NCBI GenBank assembly: GCA_028564705.1
Contig: JAPXFQ010002701.1
Coordinates: 62,001-126,000, forward strand
Length of the DNA: 64,000 nucleotides
From: Apricaphanius iberus
Lineage: Eukaryota > Chordata > Actinopteri > Cyprinodontiformes > Aphaniidae
Reading direction: 5' to 3'
Part shown: piece after piece, positions 36,406 to 47,654 of the stretch
How positions within the stretch are numbered: position 1 is the stretch's first letter
How the letters are laid out: each line of letters begins with the position of its first letter
Program-made: the position numbers and the translations under genes
The notes under the pieces: model-generated
Databases searched by the model: none
What the model was told of the DNA's origin: nothing
The model's input: the letters and a program-made list of their open reading frames with translations, nothing else

Positions 36406-38194
36406 ATTAAATAATTATCCAATCATGGACAGACCCTAGTAAAAGTGTTTGAAGTACTTTAGGATAAGGAATGGGCTGAATATCAGTATCTGTATGTGTG
36501 AAGCTGGAGGTGAGATACCCCCAAGACTTGATATTGTAATTGCACCAAAATTTAATTATAAAAATAGTTGATTTTTAAGATACATACATTTAAACAGCTT
36601 GTTATGTGCTTCCCAGGGTTGCGTTTTACTTTCCTGTTAAAAAACAGGGTAGGCAGAGGGAAAAGTAATGTTTAATTGGCTATTACAACCACTTTTTTCA
36701 TTCAAATTATATGTGTTTCCCAATATCATGAAATTGTGTTTTATAGTATGAAAAGGTTAAAATCAAAGAACAAATTCTATTGTAGTTAAAGCTACTTTTT
36801 TGCCACCAGGAAATGTAACATCTGTCACATTCTGTGAGAGGTAAGGAATGAAGGTCTCGGTTGCTTCGAATAGGCATGTAGTTTATGTGAGGCGCTTAAA
36901 GAAAGGTCCTCGTTTTATCAGTCCTTATAAGACTGGTACTGTTAGGCAAACCTTGCTGCTCTTTCATGCCTTGCTCATATCACCATGGCAACACACCAGC
37001 CCCTGCAGGCGTCTGCCAAATTGACAGTGTAAAACAGAGCACACACATCCACCCATTCATCCAGCCCCCTCTCTTTCTGTAGCACCAAGACGACACTGCT
37101 TATATAGTTAATAAGCCCATGTATACAAATGTTACAGCAGATTTAGCAGTTCTTGAATAGTTACATGTTGGCTTTAAATACATTTTTACTTGGTCTCTTT
37201 TTATTTTGCAAGGGTTAATTTGGAGGAATTCAAGGGAAGCAAATTGCAATAGGTGTTAGTGACCAAAGCCTTCCAGGTTGTGATAGAATCAGGCGTGGGT
37301 GCAGGATCACAGTGTGGGAGGCTTTAATAGACCCTTACCTGCAGGGTATACAGACATTTCAGCAATTGAGCTGTGATGTTAGTAAGCTGTTATAAAGCTG
37401 AAGATTGCACACACACAAACACACACACGCACACGCAAACACACACACACGCACACACAGACACACACATCGTCAGTTCACCACTGTCTCCCCACATAAA
37501 GACCCTCCATGTACTTACTGCACACAGCTTGCATAAAAAGGCATGCTCTTTTGCATTAGAAATCTATTATTTCTGACATTTTGACATTTATTTGCAGAAC
37601 ACACAATGATGAAACTTCACATGAGAAATTTAAAAGATTGTAGGCAAAAACACTCTAGAATGTAGCTTTGGAATTGAGAGAAAAAATAGGAAAATACGGC
37701 ACAACTTTATTAGAAGGATTTTTTTTTCATTCTAAAACTTTAAACTATGATCCAATAGCCTGCAGCAATAAAAGAAAGAAAGAAAAAAAAGGTTTTGTGT
37801 TAAAACAAAATCCCAGTGGATTGTGGCATGCTCAAATACTCTGAGGCTACTTGTTCTCCTTAGTGGAAATGTGGAAATGTAGATTATTAGAAATTAAAAT
37901 TCACACAATGAGAGCTTCTCAAAGAAGATATGCAAAGGCAGTAAGTTTTTCTTTATTTCTCTTTCTTTGAGTCTCTTGTTTTAATGAATAAAATTTACTC
38001 AACAAACCCAACCTGGGGTGCTATATGTTCTAAAAGTAGTCTGGACTAAATTCTCAATTACAGATTCATTAAGAATGAATATTTTTTTCAGGAGTAGGCC
38101 CAGGCCTTATAGTACTACTAAAAAATAATTATTTAGGGTTCATGTTACCATTTTGATATTTTGAACAATTTCATTATCCTAATACTGTCGGAAG
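36406..38194. other. Unassigned sequence with CA microsatellite
   Basis: 37407-37470 is an imperfect (CA)n tract. 36800-37080 is repeat-free and includes caccatggcaac, which resembles an RFX-type X-box; this is only a motif match. The 67-codon frame across the CA tract is an artefact of the repeat. Confidence 0.5.
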
Positions 38195-38395
38195 AGCTAT
38201 AGAACAGCCCCTTGCTTTTCCAACATGGCTGGAAATCTGTGCACTAAGCAAGGTCCAAAAAGAAACAAGTTTGGAGTGGGAGAACTTGGCTGTCCAGCAC
38301 CTCAACCCAATAGAACACATTTGAGATTAAGCCTTGTCGTGCAACCTCTGTGTCTGACCTTGCAAACGCACTTCTGAAGCTGCTATAAGTGCAAG
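38195..38395 (+). pseudogene. Tc1-like transposase shard (C-terminal part)
   Basis: Reads as a Tc1 family remnant: cttgcttttccaacatggct and gcactaagcaaggtcc (QHD..VH.ARS region), then ctcaacccaatagaacacat (LNPIEH) and ctgaccttgcaaacgcactt near the C-terminus. Stops interrupt all frames. Confidence 0.75.
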
Positions 38396-39218
38396 ATGAC
38401 AAACCAAAGCTTTGTCACTCACCTTCATGTACGTTTGAAGGTACAACGTTTTATATTTGTAGACAATATATGGCATGTTCCCGTGGTCCAGTTATACACA
38501 TTTACACAAAGGTATAGTTCACTGAGAAACCATGTTATATATATATTTTTTTTGAGTTTGACATTAGAATCAAAGAAAAAAAATTGATAGAAAAAACATG
38601 ATTCTCTTCTATGTCACAGAGTAAACCAGTATTCATGGCCTAGCCCACATTGACTTGTGACTAAGACAGACCTTATAGCGTCTCTGCCAGTAGAAGCTAG
38701 CCATTAGTAACTCCCCAGAACTGTGGAATACATTTGGGCTTATGTTCTTTTTTTGGAGATAACACACCAACATTACAGTAAGTGTCGAGACGTTTTCATA
38801 CCATGAATATCAATGTGTAAGACCTGCAATCTTGTCGTTTTCTGCCCACCCACTCCTCCAACAAACTTCAACCCCCTTGAGACAAGGCCACAAGAACATT
38901 TTTTTTCCCACAGAAATTTTTGTTTTATTAATTTGAAATAGAGATGACAGCAAATATATTGAAAAAAATTAATTAGAAATTCACCAGTTTATTCAAGATC
39001 GTTTACTCTTAGGATCTTGCTGTCGGTATTTGGATGGTCATGTCTTGTCAGTTTATCTATAGTTCTAGGATCGTTTCGTCATCATCTGACGCGGCTGCCA
39101 CTTTGGTAGCGTCCTTACAGCAACAGTGCGCTCTTTACAGATCTATTCACTCTCTGTGGCTTAATTGAATCTATTTTTCATTGGATCTACTATTATTATT
39201 ACTCATCCATGCTAAATA
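38396..39218. other. Unassigned sequence
   Basis: Mostly AT-rich. 39068-39140 is GC-richer (catctgacgcggctgccact) and lies just upstream of the THAP remnant, so it may be the 5' part of the same former gene. Confidence 0.45.
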
Positions 39219-39219
39219 G

Positions 39220-39441
39220 TTGCTGTGTTGTTGGGATGCAAAAGTGTAACTCATGACCTCCAGGGAAAAAGGTGGAAACGTGCTAACATTTCACTGTTTT
39301 TCTGCTTGAAGTCTTTACCAAGGACTATCCGAAATAAAGTGTTGTGAACTCGCTTGGACACTGTCAGCGGGAGGCAACCAAGCTTAACCCACCAGAGTGT
39401 CCCGGGGTCAATGAGAGTGTATTATCTGCATTTTGATTCTC
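39220..39441 (+). pseudogene. THAP zinc-finger domain remnant
   Basis: THAP domains bind DNA through a C2CH zinc site and occur in P-element-like transposases and host transcription factors. Here the domain is spread over three frames. CCVVG at 39221 supplies the first zinc Cys; a one-base shift gives GCKSVTHDLQGKKVE with the second Cys; another shift gives LTFHCF, the conserved FxxF-like core. The end reads RVYYLHFDS, matching the usual 'C-x2-HF' with the third Cys changed to Tyr. A splice-donor-like gtaagt follows at 39442, so this looks like one exon of a dead gene or transposon. Several frameshifts and the lost Cys make it non-functional. I cannot say whether the origin is host or transposon. 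Confidence 0.65.
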
Positions 39442-39447
39442 GTAAGT

Positions 39448-39771
39448 TACAGATTGTATACTTTTTTTTAAATTGATAGTTTCTTTCCTTCAATCGCGAC
39501 ATGAAATCAAAACACACCTAGGCTACCACCGGTAGGCTAATGCAGATGCACTGAAACATAATAAAACTTCTGATACACTTCTGCCATGGAATAACAATTT
39601 TGATTTTTACTAGGAAAATCAGCAAATAAAATGTATACCTCTCATCCCGATCTCGATATGAGAGACCAATCATTTTTACCACACCTCCTGCCTCAAGGTA
39701 TATATACAACCTTTATAAATAGGCTACGACAGTAGATATAAAATCTACACACTTTTGAAACACAGTCTTAA
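39448..39771. other. Unassigned sequence
   Basis: No further THAP-related exon recognised. Ends with TTAA (39768-39771), the target site of the next element. Confidence 0.5.
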
Positions 39772-40835
39772 CGCTGTGTCCACACTGAACGTGATAGGAG
39801 CTACCATAAAGTGCGACACACGCCTAGCTGTTTGTGTGCACATTCGCACCTTGAAGCGTGTACAAAGCGAACTGGTCGCGCTTAAAATATGGTATTTCCA
39901 AGCGCGAACTGGCCTTCAGCGGAGCTGGGGCCAGAGTGCATCTGCCAGTGGATTATGGTCTCCGATCTAACGGAAGACAGAGTGGATTAAATGTTCGGCC
40001 TGGCCTCCGGTAGAGCTGGGACCGCTGCACTGGGGGTTTGGTGAGCTACAGATACAGTCTAGCTACGACGGAGGGATCCATAAACAGCAGCGAGCCTCTC
40101 ATAAACACCAGCTCCTCACAGCCTGGAGAACGTGACCTGCTCGCCCAGTTTGTGCCGTGAAGGTCCAAGCTTCCCCTGCCGAAACACCAACTACATCTCT
40201 GAGCAGCTGTCCATCTGTCTGCGGTTCGTAAAAGTTTATAATATTTGAGGAGATTTGGACGTGGTGCTGGAGCTGCTACCAGGAAACCAGGTGAGGAGGC
40301 CGTTTCAAGGCTCACTTCTAGGCCGAGAGGTGCTTTTACACCAACAACGGCTCTTTTAAGAGCCACCCACAAACCTCTTAAGAGCATTCCTGTCTAAATA
40401 GTTTTTATTTTTTATTTCTGTCTCTCTATAGCAAACTGCTTGTGTCATGTAGCTCGGGGTGGTTAGCCACGATGTTAATCCGTATTTTCTTCATGTCCTG
40501 CTGAGGCTGTGACTCCATGACAGTCACAGAATCACTGAATCTTTGTCCCCTGATTGGTTGTCGCAACGCGATTTGACGCTGGAATTCAGATTTTTCCAAC
40601 TCGAGCGATAGACGCCATGAGCGCGAATGCACAAAATGCACCACATAAAATGCAGCGCTAATTTTCCATCGCATCTGTAGCACGAATTATTCGCGCAAAT
40701 CAGGCAGAAAAGCTTTTTTGCGACGCAAATCTGCTTCTGAAGTGTCGCGGGACCTCTTCATCGCGCTCCACCATTGATTTTACATGTAAACCTGAAGCTC
40801 TAGTCGCTCCTATCGCGTTCAGTGTGGACACACTG
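39772..40835. mobile_element. CpG-rich DNA element with TTAA-type site
   Basis: Left end cgctgtgtccacactgaacg and the reverse complement of the right end cagtgtgtccacactgaacg form an inverted repeat that continues through gtgataggagc / gcgataggagc (about 28 of 32 bases match). TTAA precedes the left end and TAAA follows the right, consistent with a mutated TTAA duplication (piggyBac or Kolobok type). The ~1.06 kb interior is much richer in CpG than the window (for example gattattcgcgcaaat-like words near 40690, cgaactggtcgcgctt at 39868). It includes 39990-40330, which does not look like a typical miniature-element core. Frames at 40046-40387 and 40426-40683 (minus) have no recognised domain. 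Confidence 0.75.
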
Positions 40836-41404
40836 TAAAAGCTCGTGTGAATTTTGTTAGCGCTACAGATTACTTTTGCAGTGAAACTTAGTTTACCTTT
40901 GTCCGGATTACTGTGTTCAGAGTCTGCTCCTTAAACTCATCTAAAACAGCACATGAGACTCCAACACTAGTAGCTAAGGAACTGTTCTGAAGTTGTTTTT
41001 GGTTTAGCTCACTCCACAAAAAACACAGCCAAAAATATCCACGATGCATAACTGAGTCTATAACTTGTCAGTGCTCCAGTCTTTATTAGGTCTGTCATTT
41101 GGATCCAAACATTTCATAATTGCCGACCTTTTCCATATATCACTCCATGGCTTCCCCTTTTAGCATATCCCTGCATGTTCCATATCCTTTTTGAGATTTT
41201 AATGTGTTTATTATTACTTTCTTTCTTCCAAAATGCTTCTGCTCTGCAATCTACTATGTGTTTCTATAGTGAATCTATGGTTTGTCTACATTTGTTCCGC
41301 TCCCAGAATGCCCACCACCTCCCAGAATGCAAAGTGTAAACCCAAGCCCTATTTAGAGTATCATTGGTGGGGTGAATTCATATACACACCACACTTTCCT
41401 GGAT
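40836..41404. other. Unassigned sequence
   Basis: No gene or repeat recognised. Confidence 0.5.
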
Positions 41405-41590
41405 TTTTTTTTTATATATAATACTGAAAGTCATGTTTTGTTAATCTCCCACTTCATAATTATGTACTAGTTGGTGTTGGTCTGTCATATAAAAAAACAA
41501 AAAAAACAACCTGAAATGTACTGACAGTTGAGTGGACAAAATGTGGAAAAATAGAAATTGGGTATGAATACTTTTGCAAGGCAATTAACA
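41405..41590 (+). mobile_element. Tc1-like transposon 3' end
   Basis: ggtgttggtctgtcatataa, gacaaaatgtggaaaaatag and gggtatgaatacttttgcaa(ggca) form the 3' terminal region of the same Tc1 family whose 5' ends lie at 27022 and 61888. Confidence 0.75.
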
Positions 41591-43362
41591 TGGACAACCA
41601 ATTGGTAAGACCATGAAGTAGTAAAGATGAAATGATCTATGCTCATTAACAGTCCCCAGTGCAGTCTAATTAGCATGTAATAGGACACCAAATCCTGCAC
41701 AGGAGGCTTGTTATTTAAGGATAAAGCTCATCTCTCATTTGAATGAATTTTTCATAAGATGCTCTAATTAGGTTTCATTAGCATTATTAATGAAACATTA
41801 AAAGCTTCTAATTTTCTCCATATCATGACACGTACTTCAAAACAGCTTGTGACAATCCTCACACTAGTGGATGTATCAATCAAAATCTTCTTTCAGAACA
41901 TTTTAATGCCCTTTTTCTTTTTGTCTAGTAGAGAAACCTTGCAAAACATATCATTGTGCAATGGCTGAGTAAAGTCAGCATATTCACATTAAAATTTTCA
42001 AAGGAACTGCGTGACCTTCTCCCTGAGTGTGACCCTGTGTAACTGCCTTGTGATTTTAAAACATTTTGGGTCCACAATGGGTAATTGAAGACTCCCGCGA
42101 TGAATTTCAAAAGCCTGCCGCTCAACAAATCTGCTGATCTGCGGCCCTCAGGTTGACCATGGATAGCTCTGCAAGCTTCTGTTATTCTCCCTCAGTCTAC
42201 CTTGGTTTCAAATGTTTTTTTGCTCGTTAATTTGCCTCATTAAAAATAAAACGGGTGGTAGGCTGAGGTGGCTCATTGTTGGCAGTTCCATTCTGAGCTT
42301 CTCCACATGTGGAAATGTGGCTTGATAGGAGCTCTGAAGGCTAAGTTTGCTTTAACAAGCTATTTAAATGCAAAGAAGGAGCCTTAATTCAGTCATCCAC
42401 CTTTGAAGTTCACTTTTGCAATAAAACAGGAATCTGCAATATAACCAATTAACAAAATGCTGTATTTCCTAATTGGGCAAGATGCTTGATAAATGAAAGA
42501 AAAAGAGAAGAAAGTAAAGTTGTATAACCATAGGTCGAGTATTAAGAAGAGGTATGTGAAAGAGACACAGTATTCCACATTATACAAAAGAAGCGTTAAA
42601 AAAGTTTAAAAAAAATTCTCCCAACTCCCAACACTGATTTTACTGTTGTATATTAGATTTAAATAGTATATTTGATCTTAGTTCCCTTGATATGAATATT
42701 TTTAAAACAAACCAGAGATTCACAAGGACATCACTTCATAGCAACAGAAATCTGTTTTTTGTTTTTTTTTTACAATATTGTTTACTTGCATAAATGTTTG
42801 GCTCAAACAGTCAAGAATTCAAGTATGCATCTTCTAATTACGTGACTGCTAAAGGCAGGCTTTTGTTAGATTTTATTAAAGGATTTCAGAGTGAAGAGTG
42901 AAGGTGTTTTTTTTTTTATAACAGATTTTGAAAAACATGGCGTACCTAATAAAATCCTAATGGACAGAATACTCATCTTTCACAAGGCTCTATATGTGGC
43001 TATTAACTTTACTGCAAGATCATAGACAAAAGGGTGTATTGTAGCTACTTACATTTATTTAATCTATTTATTTTCTCATAAAATCTAATTCTTTAAACTA
43101 ATTAAAGTTCCAACTGCCTCATTTTGATACTTGATCTCAAAATTATGATAGGACATTTAACATAAACATGACCATTAAGATATGCGTTGAATAAAACCAC
43201 CGTGAATGTGGAAACAAATATGTATATGACTAAAGACGAATATTCTATGAGTCTAAAAAAAATGAATTTATAAGGTGTGGAGGAACAATAGTATATTTAT
43301 ACAACAAAAAATCAGAAGAAAGGTTGGGATGGCATGTTAAATTAAAATCAAACTGCAAACAT
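41591..43362. other. Repeat-poor stretch, candidate conserved non-coding DNA
   Basis: No interspersed repeat recognised for 1.8 kb in an otherwise transposon-dense window. 41660-41830 is dense in homeodomain-like sites (tctaattagcatgtaatagg, gctctaattaggtttcatta, gcattattaatgaaac). 42000-42420 is of high complexity, with ordered, non-repetitive sequence. No reading frame fits a protein. Whether it is conserved between species cannot be told from one sequence. Confidence 0.35.
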
Positions 43363-43505
43363 CCATCCATCGATCCATCCATTTTCTGAACCGCTAATTC
43401 CTCATGGGGTTGCGGGGGAGCTGGTGCCTATCTCCAGCTGTCAACGGGTGAAAGGTGAGAGGGTGAGAGGGTACACACTGGACAGGTCGCCAGTCCCATC
43501 ACAGA
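43363..43505. mobile_element. LINE-type 3' tail repeat
   Basis: catccatccattttctgaac, then ctcatggggttgcgggggag, ctggtgcctatctccagctg and ggacaggtcgccagtcccat form a well-known fish retroelement tail that includes a short catc microsatellite. The family name is uncertain (possibly Rex1/Babar-like). Confidence 0.7.
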
Positions 43506-43559
43506 TACTAAAAACAATACAACACATTTAATGTGTTCCCCATAGATTTTATCGTTTTA

Positions 43560-44065
43560 TTTTCAAAATAAACATGTATTTCAATGGTTGTTCTTGCAAC
43601 ACATTTCCAATAAAAGTTGGAGCAGTAAAGCATTTACCACTTTGTAATGTCATTCCTTTTCACAACACTTAAATATGTTTAGGGACTGAAGACAACAAGT
43701 GATGAAGTGTTTCAGGGGTAATTTTTCTTTCCACTCTTCCTGGAAAGATGTATTAAGGTGGCCAATAGTACTGGATCTTCGTTGTCACACTTTGTGCTTC
43801 AAAATTTGCTGCTCATTCTCTATTGGAGGCAGATTGGGACTGCGTGCAGGCCAGGCAAATACCCATAACCTCTTCCTCTGCAGCCAGGAATATGGAATGT
43901 GGTTTTGCATTGTCTTGTCTAAATATGCATGGGGGTCCCTGGAAAATATATCTTCTTGAAGGCAGCATATTGTGCTCCAGAATCTCTATGTACTTTTCAG
44001 CATTATGGCGCCACCACGGAAGTGCCAGATTTGTCCAGGGCACTGACACAACCCGTTACCACAAC
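43560..44065 (-). pseudogene. Tc1/mariner-type transposase, 3' part, reverse orientation
   Basis: On the minus strand 43813-44049 gives a clear DDE segment: ALPWWRHNAEKYIEILEHNM, then LPSRRYIFQGPPCIFRQDNA with the second catalytic Asp in the RQDNAKPH motif. Past a frameshift, PIENEQQILK (near 43800-43830) and EEWKEK (near 43735) follow, with the 3' terminal region (ccactttgtaatgtcattcc, plus strand) near 43640. The copy is cut at 44065 by the hAT-like element, and its continuation resumes at 45431 (gacagaccctggcttttgga on the plus strand). Confidence 0.88.
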
Positions 44066-45422
44066 CAGTGTTGCCACAGTTACTTTGGAAAATTAATATG
44101 ATTACTAACTACTGATTGCATCCTTCCAAAAGAAACTTAGCTACTTTACTGATTGCTTTATTTAGTTTATTTATCTGCCTTAACACAGAAACAATAACCA
44201 GTTTTGCCAATACTCACTTTATAGGAAATACATTTTAACAGTAGGCTAAGGCCAGAAATATACATACTTTTTAACCTCAGGGTAACACCAGTGGTTATTT
44301 CTCAATGTCAAGGCGTCTCGCCTACCCAGGCAATGCCTGAGTAGTCGAGGTGCCTTGCTTACAAGGACGATGTCCTTCCTTGGTCAAAGGAAACGGTTAA
44401 AAGGAACAGACTTACCTCACATGACCGCGGCTGCCGGCTTACTCTGTTTATGTCCCACCCGTTGTAGTAACATTGTAGCATAGTAACATTACTTGAGCCA
44501 TGGAACAGGAAATGTATAATGATCATCTTACTTTTTTAAAACTGTCTATATGTACCGTCTATATATACTGTTAAATCAAATTTGTAAGCGAGTTAGTACC
44601 TGGTAGCCACCGAAGCTGCAACTACTAAGCAAATAACCAACCATATATTACTGCTTTGAATAAAAAAAAATAATAAAACAAATAAAACAAACATTTTAGA
44701 TATAAGCTCTGATTGCTAAAATTAGTTGACTTACATTTAAGCTGGAGTTTTACCCCGAAATAGCTTCTGCCGGCTCCTAACGCGCTGTATTCTGGGAAAT
44801 GTTTGACGGAGAAAAGGCATCAAGGCACTGCACATGTATCCTTGGTCAGTTAGCTAAACGGCTAACAAACGGAGGACAGATGCCTCGGTAGCACATGAAC
44901 ATTGGAACACGCCTTGGCGGTCCCAGATGAAATATCTCCTAGATAGCATCTGGATATGTATGCTTGGTCCCGCGACCAAGGCATTAAGGCGAGGTTCCTT
45001 GGCATTGAGAAACAACCCAGCAAGTATAAGCAACAAGACGTGTCTTGGCGATGTACTACTGGAGAGTTCCACTAGGGGGCAGTTACAGAGTACAAAACTC
45101 AGACTCACAGGCTCAGGCCAAAACAAACATGATGACCGTAAGGGAGATAATCAACTGTTTCGAATTGCGACAGAAAAAGACGGCAGCAGTGTTGTTGAAG
45201 GTATGTAAAACCATATATACTGGTATTGTCGCTTGTTTTCCAAATGCTTTTGCCGCCATGTACCAAATATATCTTTTTGCTTAAGAAAATTACAGAAATA
45301 GTAACGCACAGTCACTTGAACAAGTAACTTTAATCTGATTACCTGTATGGAAATAGTAACGCATTAGATTAGTCCTTACTGTAAAAGATCATATTAGGAG
45401 TAACGCGTTACCATCATCACTG
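44066..45422. mobile_element. hAT-like non-autonomous element inserted in a Tc1 copy
   Basis: Left end cagtgttgccacagttactt and right end taacgcgttaccatcatcactg are the two ends of a widespread vertebrate hAT-type element (CAGTG...CACTG with 'gttact' repeats). The 8-base flanks accacaac (44058-44065) and aacacgac (45423-45430) match at six positions. Both fit accatgac, the sequence I expect at that point in the interrupted Tc1, so the target-site duplication is convincing. No hAT transposase is present. A second inverted-repeat element occupies most of the interior. Confidence 0.82.
44293..45017. mobile_element. Inverted-repeat element nested in the hAT-like element
   Basis: Left end ggttatttctcaatgtcaag and the reverse complement of the right end ggttgtttctcaatgccaag match at 18 of 20 bases. 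The interior contains further words for the pair (ggcgtctcgcc near the left, aaggcgaggttcc near the right). No exact target duplication can be fixed; ccag is near both ends. Overlapping frames at 44854-45284 show no transposase motif. Confidence 0.72.
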
Positions 45423-45430
45423 AACACGAC

Positions 45431-45505
45431 AGACCCTGGCTTTTGGAAATGTTGCTGGTAACTGTGCGGATGATCCTTTTCGTATTTTGTCTGGTGCATG
45501 CTGTA
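45431..45505 (-). pseudogene. Tc1/mariner-type transposase, part beyond the insertion
   Basis: gaccctggcttttggaaatg, ttgctggtaactgtgcggat and gatccttttcgtattttgtc continue the Tc1 copy interrupted at 44065. The match fades after about 45505, so the remaining 5' part is lost or unrecognisable. Confidence 0.75.
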
Positions 45506-45844
45506 TCCATTTTTTTAGAGGAGCACAAAGAAGTCTAGGACTTGCTTCTTTTTTTTTTCACACTCAGAAGGTACCTCAACAGAAACAGCTTCATTGCTTC
45601 CATAGCAATACTTTAAATACAGCTCTACTGTTTTCTTCCAGCAGCATGTCATGCATTTGGGTCAGCGGAGATCTAAAGAGAGATGAGCTAATAACTAAAC
45701 ATTGGACAACATACATTTTTATGATCGCACTATCTACACTTTGTAATTGGTAAGCCGGATGTATATTATCTGAAATATTTCTAGTTATTGACTTTTTGTA
45801 ATGTATTCCTTATAGTCTAGTCTATTGTAATTGCAGTTATTCCG

Positions 45845-45920
<76 letters not shown>

Positions 45921-47654
45921 CAAGCAAAAACAGACACGCACGCGCAAAAACATCCCACAAAAGTAATATACCAGATAATTTCAAAATCATCCTCCTTAAG
46001 GATTTTACTAAAATAGAAAACCACAATGTAAATACATATAACTATTTATTTGTTTTGTTTGGTTTGTTATATTGATTTGTGTCCTTATTAAACCATATTA
46101 AAATTCTTTAGATTGTTGTCATAGAACATTAGTATCCACATTTCCTACTTTTTTATGTAACTGAATCCAATTTGTGGTCTACTGGCATAGAACTCACATT
46201 CTTTAATGATATTCTTTTAGTCCATATGTGGAGGTGGTTATTCTGATCTGTACTGAACATTTAAAATCATTATAGTGTGAGTGGAGATTCAACCAGAACA
46301 TAAAGGTAGACCAATGTCAGTGTTTCAACATGGTGCTGCATGACTCCTTTTTGCCAGCTTTATTAAAAATCAAATATTTATTAACAAATTTGCAGTGTTT
46401 TATTTGCAGAAACAGCTCAGCAGTTTTAATAACGTATGTAACACTCCATGGGTATGTTTATTACTTTTTATATTTAATGCTCCAGCACACTGCTTCGGTT
46501 TAGCAAGAGAAAAGAAAAAGATGTCCTGTCTGCTACAGTCCCAGGACTCTGTTATTTTTTTGTAACAATAAAGCTTATCAAAACTGCAAGTGCATTTTCT
46601 TACTGAATGCAGAGGTTTCTGCAAGTGTAGTTTATTTATTTATTTTTACAGAATAAAGAGGTTTCCATAAAAGCAGGAATTTAGTTATCTGGTCTGTCAA
46701 CCTCTGGAGTGATTGCCCATTGCAACCCATAACTTTAATTTAAACTGTTTGACTGCCTTGTTATATATTTGGAACGATTCACTCAGCACTGACAATTTCT
46801 AGGAATTTGTTCTCTGATTAATCAAAAAATACTAACCCCATTTTGTGTAATGGGCCTCCTTGCTACCAATCTCTGATGTTATAGCACATCCCGCTCATGA
46901 GGTATTATCAATATAAAGCACAAAAAACTCGCAAGTTGTCCTTTCTAGTATCACTTTATTACATTTTGCCACAACAGCAGCTAGCGTTAAATAGTCGTCT
47001 TTTGTGAATCCTGTAGTGCGAGCTAATCATCAGACATAACTCTCTACTGACATAGCACCCTCTAAATGGAATTTCACCTTTTCTATGTTGTCCATGCCAC
47101 ATAGGACTTAAATCATACATTGAGCTGCAGTACCAGTCAGAGGTTTACATAAATTCTGGTCAAAAAAAGACGAAAAAAAGACTCTTCTCTCCCCTTCAAT
47201 CTTAAAGCTGCATGGAGATTATATTTATATATCGGTTTTAGATATTCTTAAATTGTTAGTGAGGCTCAATACTATGACAAAAGGCTAGTGTTCCACACCA
47301 CATACGTTATTCTTCCTAAGTCAAGCCTTCGTTCCATAAACCACTGTGCATTTCACAATAGCTGACAAATTTACATGCGTATCAAACGTGTGAAGACGGG
47401 GCCCCCCACACAGAGGCTGCTACTGTTTACAGTACACATTGCAAAAGAGTCATGAAGAACTCGCTCACCTCTGAAACGTACATAACAAAATACAATCGGG
47501 TGGTGCTTGATAGCGCTTGCTGCTTTCCTCTTTGACCCGCTGTGACAACGCAGAGTAGGCACAGGCTTCTGTGCCAGCCTGGCTGGTGGCTGCGGTTACT
47601 CGCAGCACCGACCATGTCACTCGTGAGTTTGGTCTCTACATCCTGCCCCATGCT
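45506..47654. other. Unassigned sequence with long AT microsatellite
   Basis: 45847-45919 is (AT)n of about 36 units; the frames across it are artefacts. 46150-46700 is AT-rich with no recognised repeat. 47360-47640 is GC-richer, with two overlapping minus-strand frames of no known family. A short ggtttacataaattctgg at 47139 resembles a Tc1 end but is too brief. Confidence 0.5.

Noticed and set aside
37407..37470. 67-codon frame with His/Thr repeats
   Set aside because: Created by the CA microsatellite.
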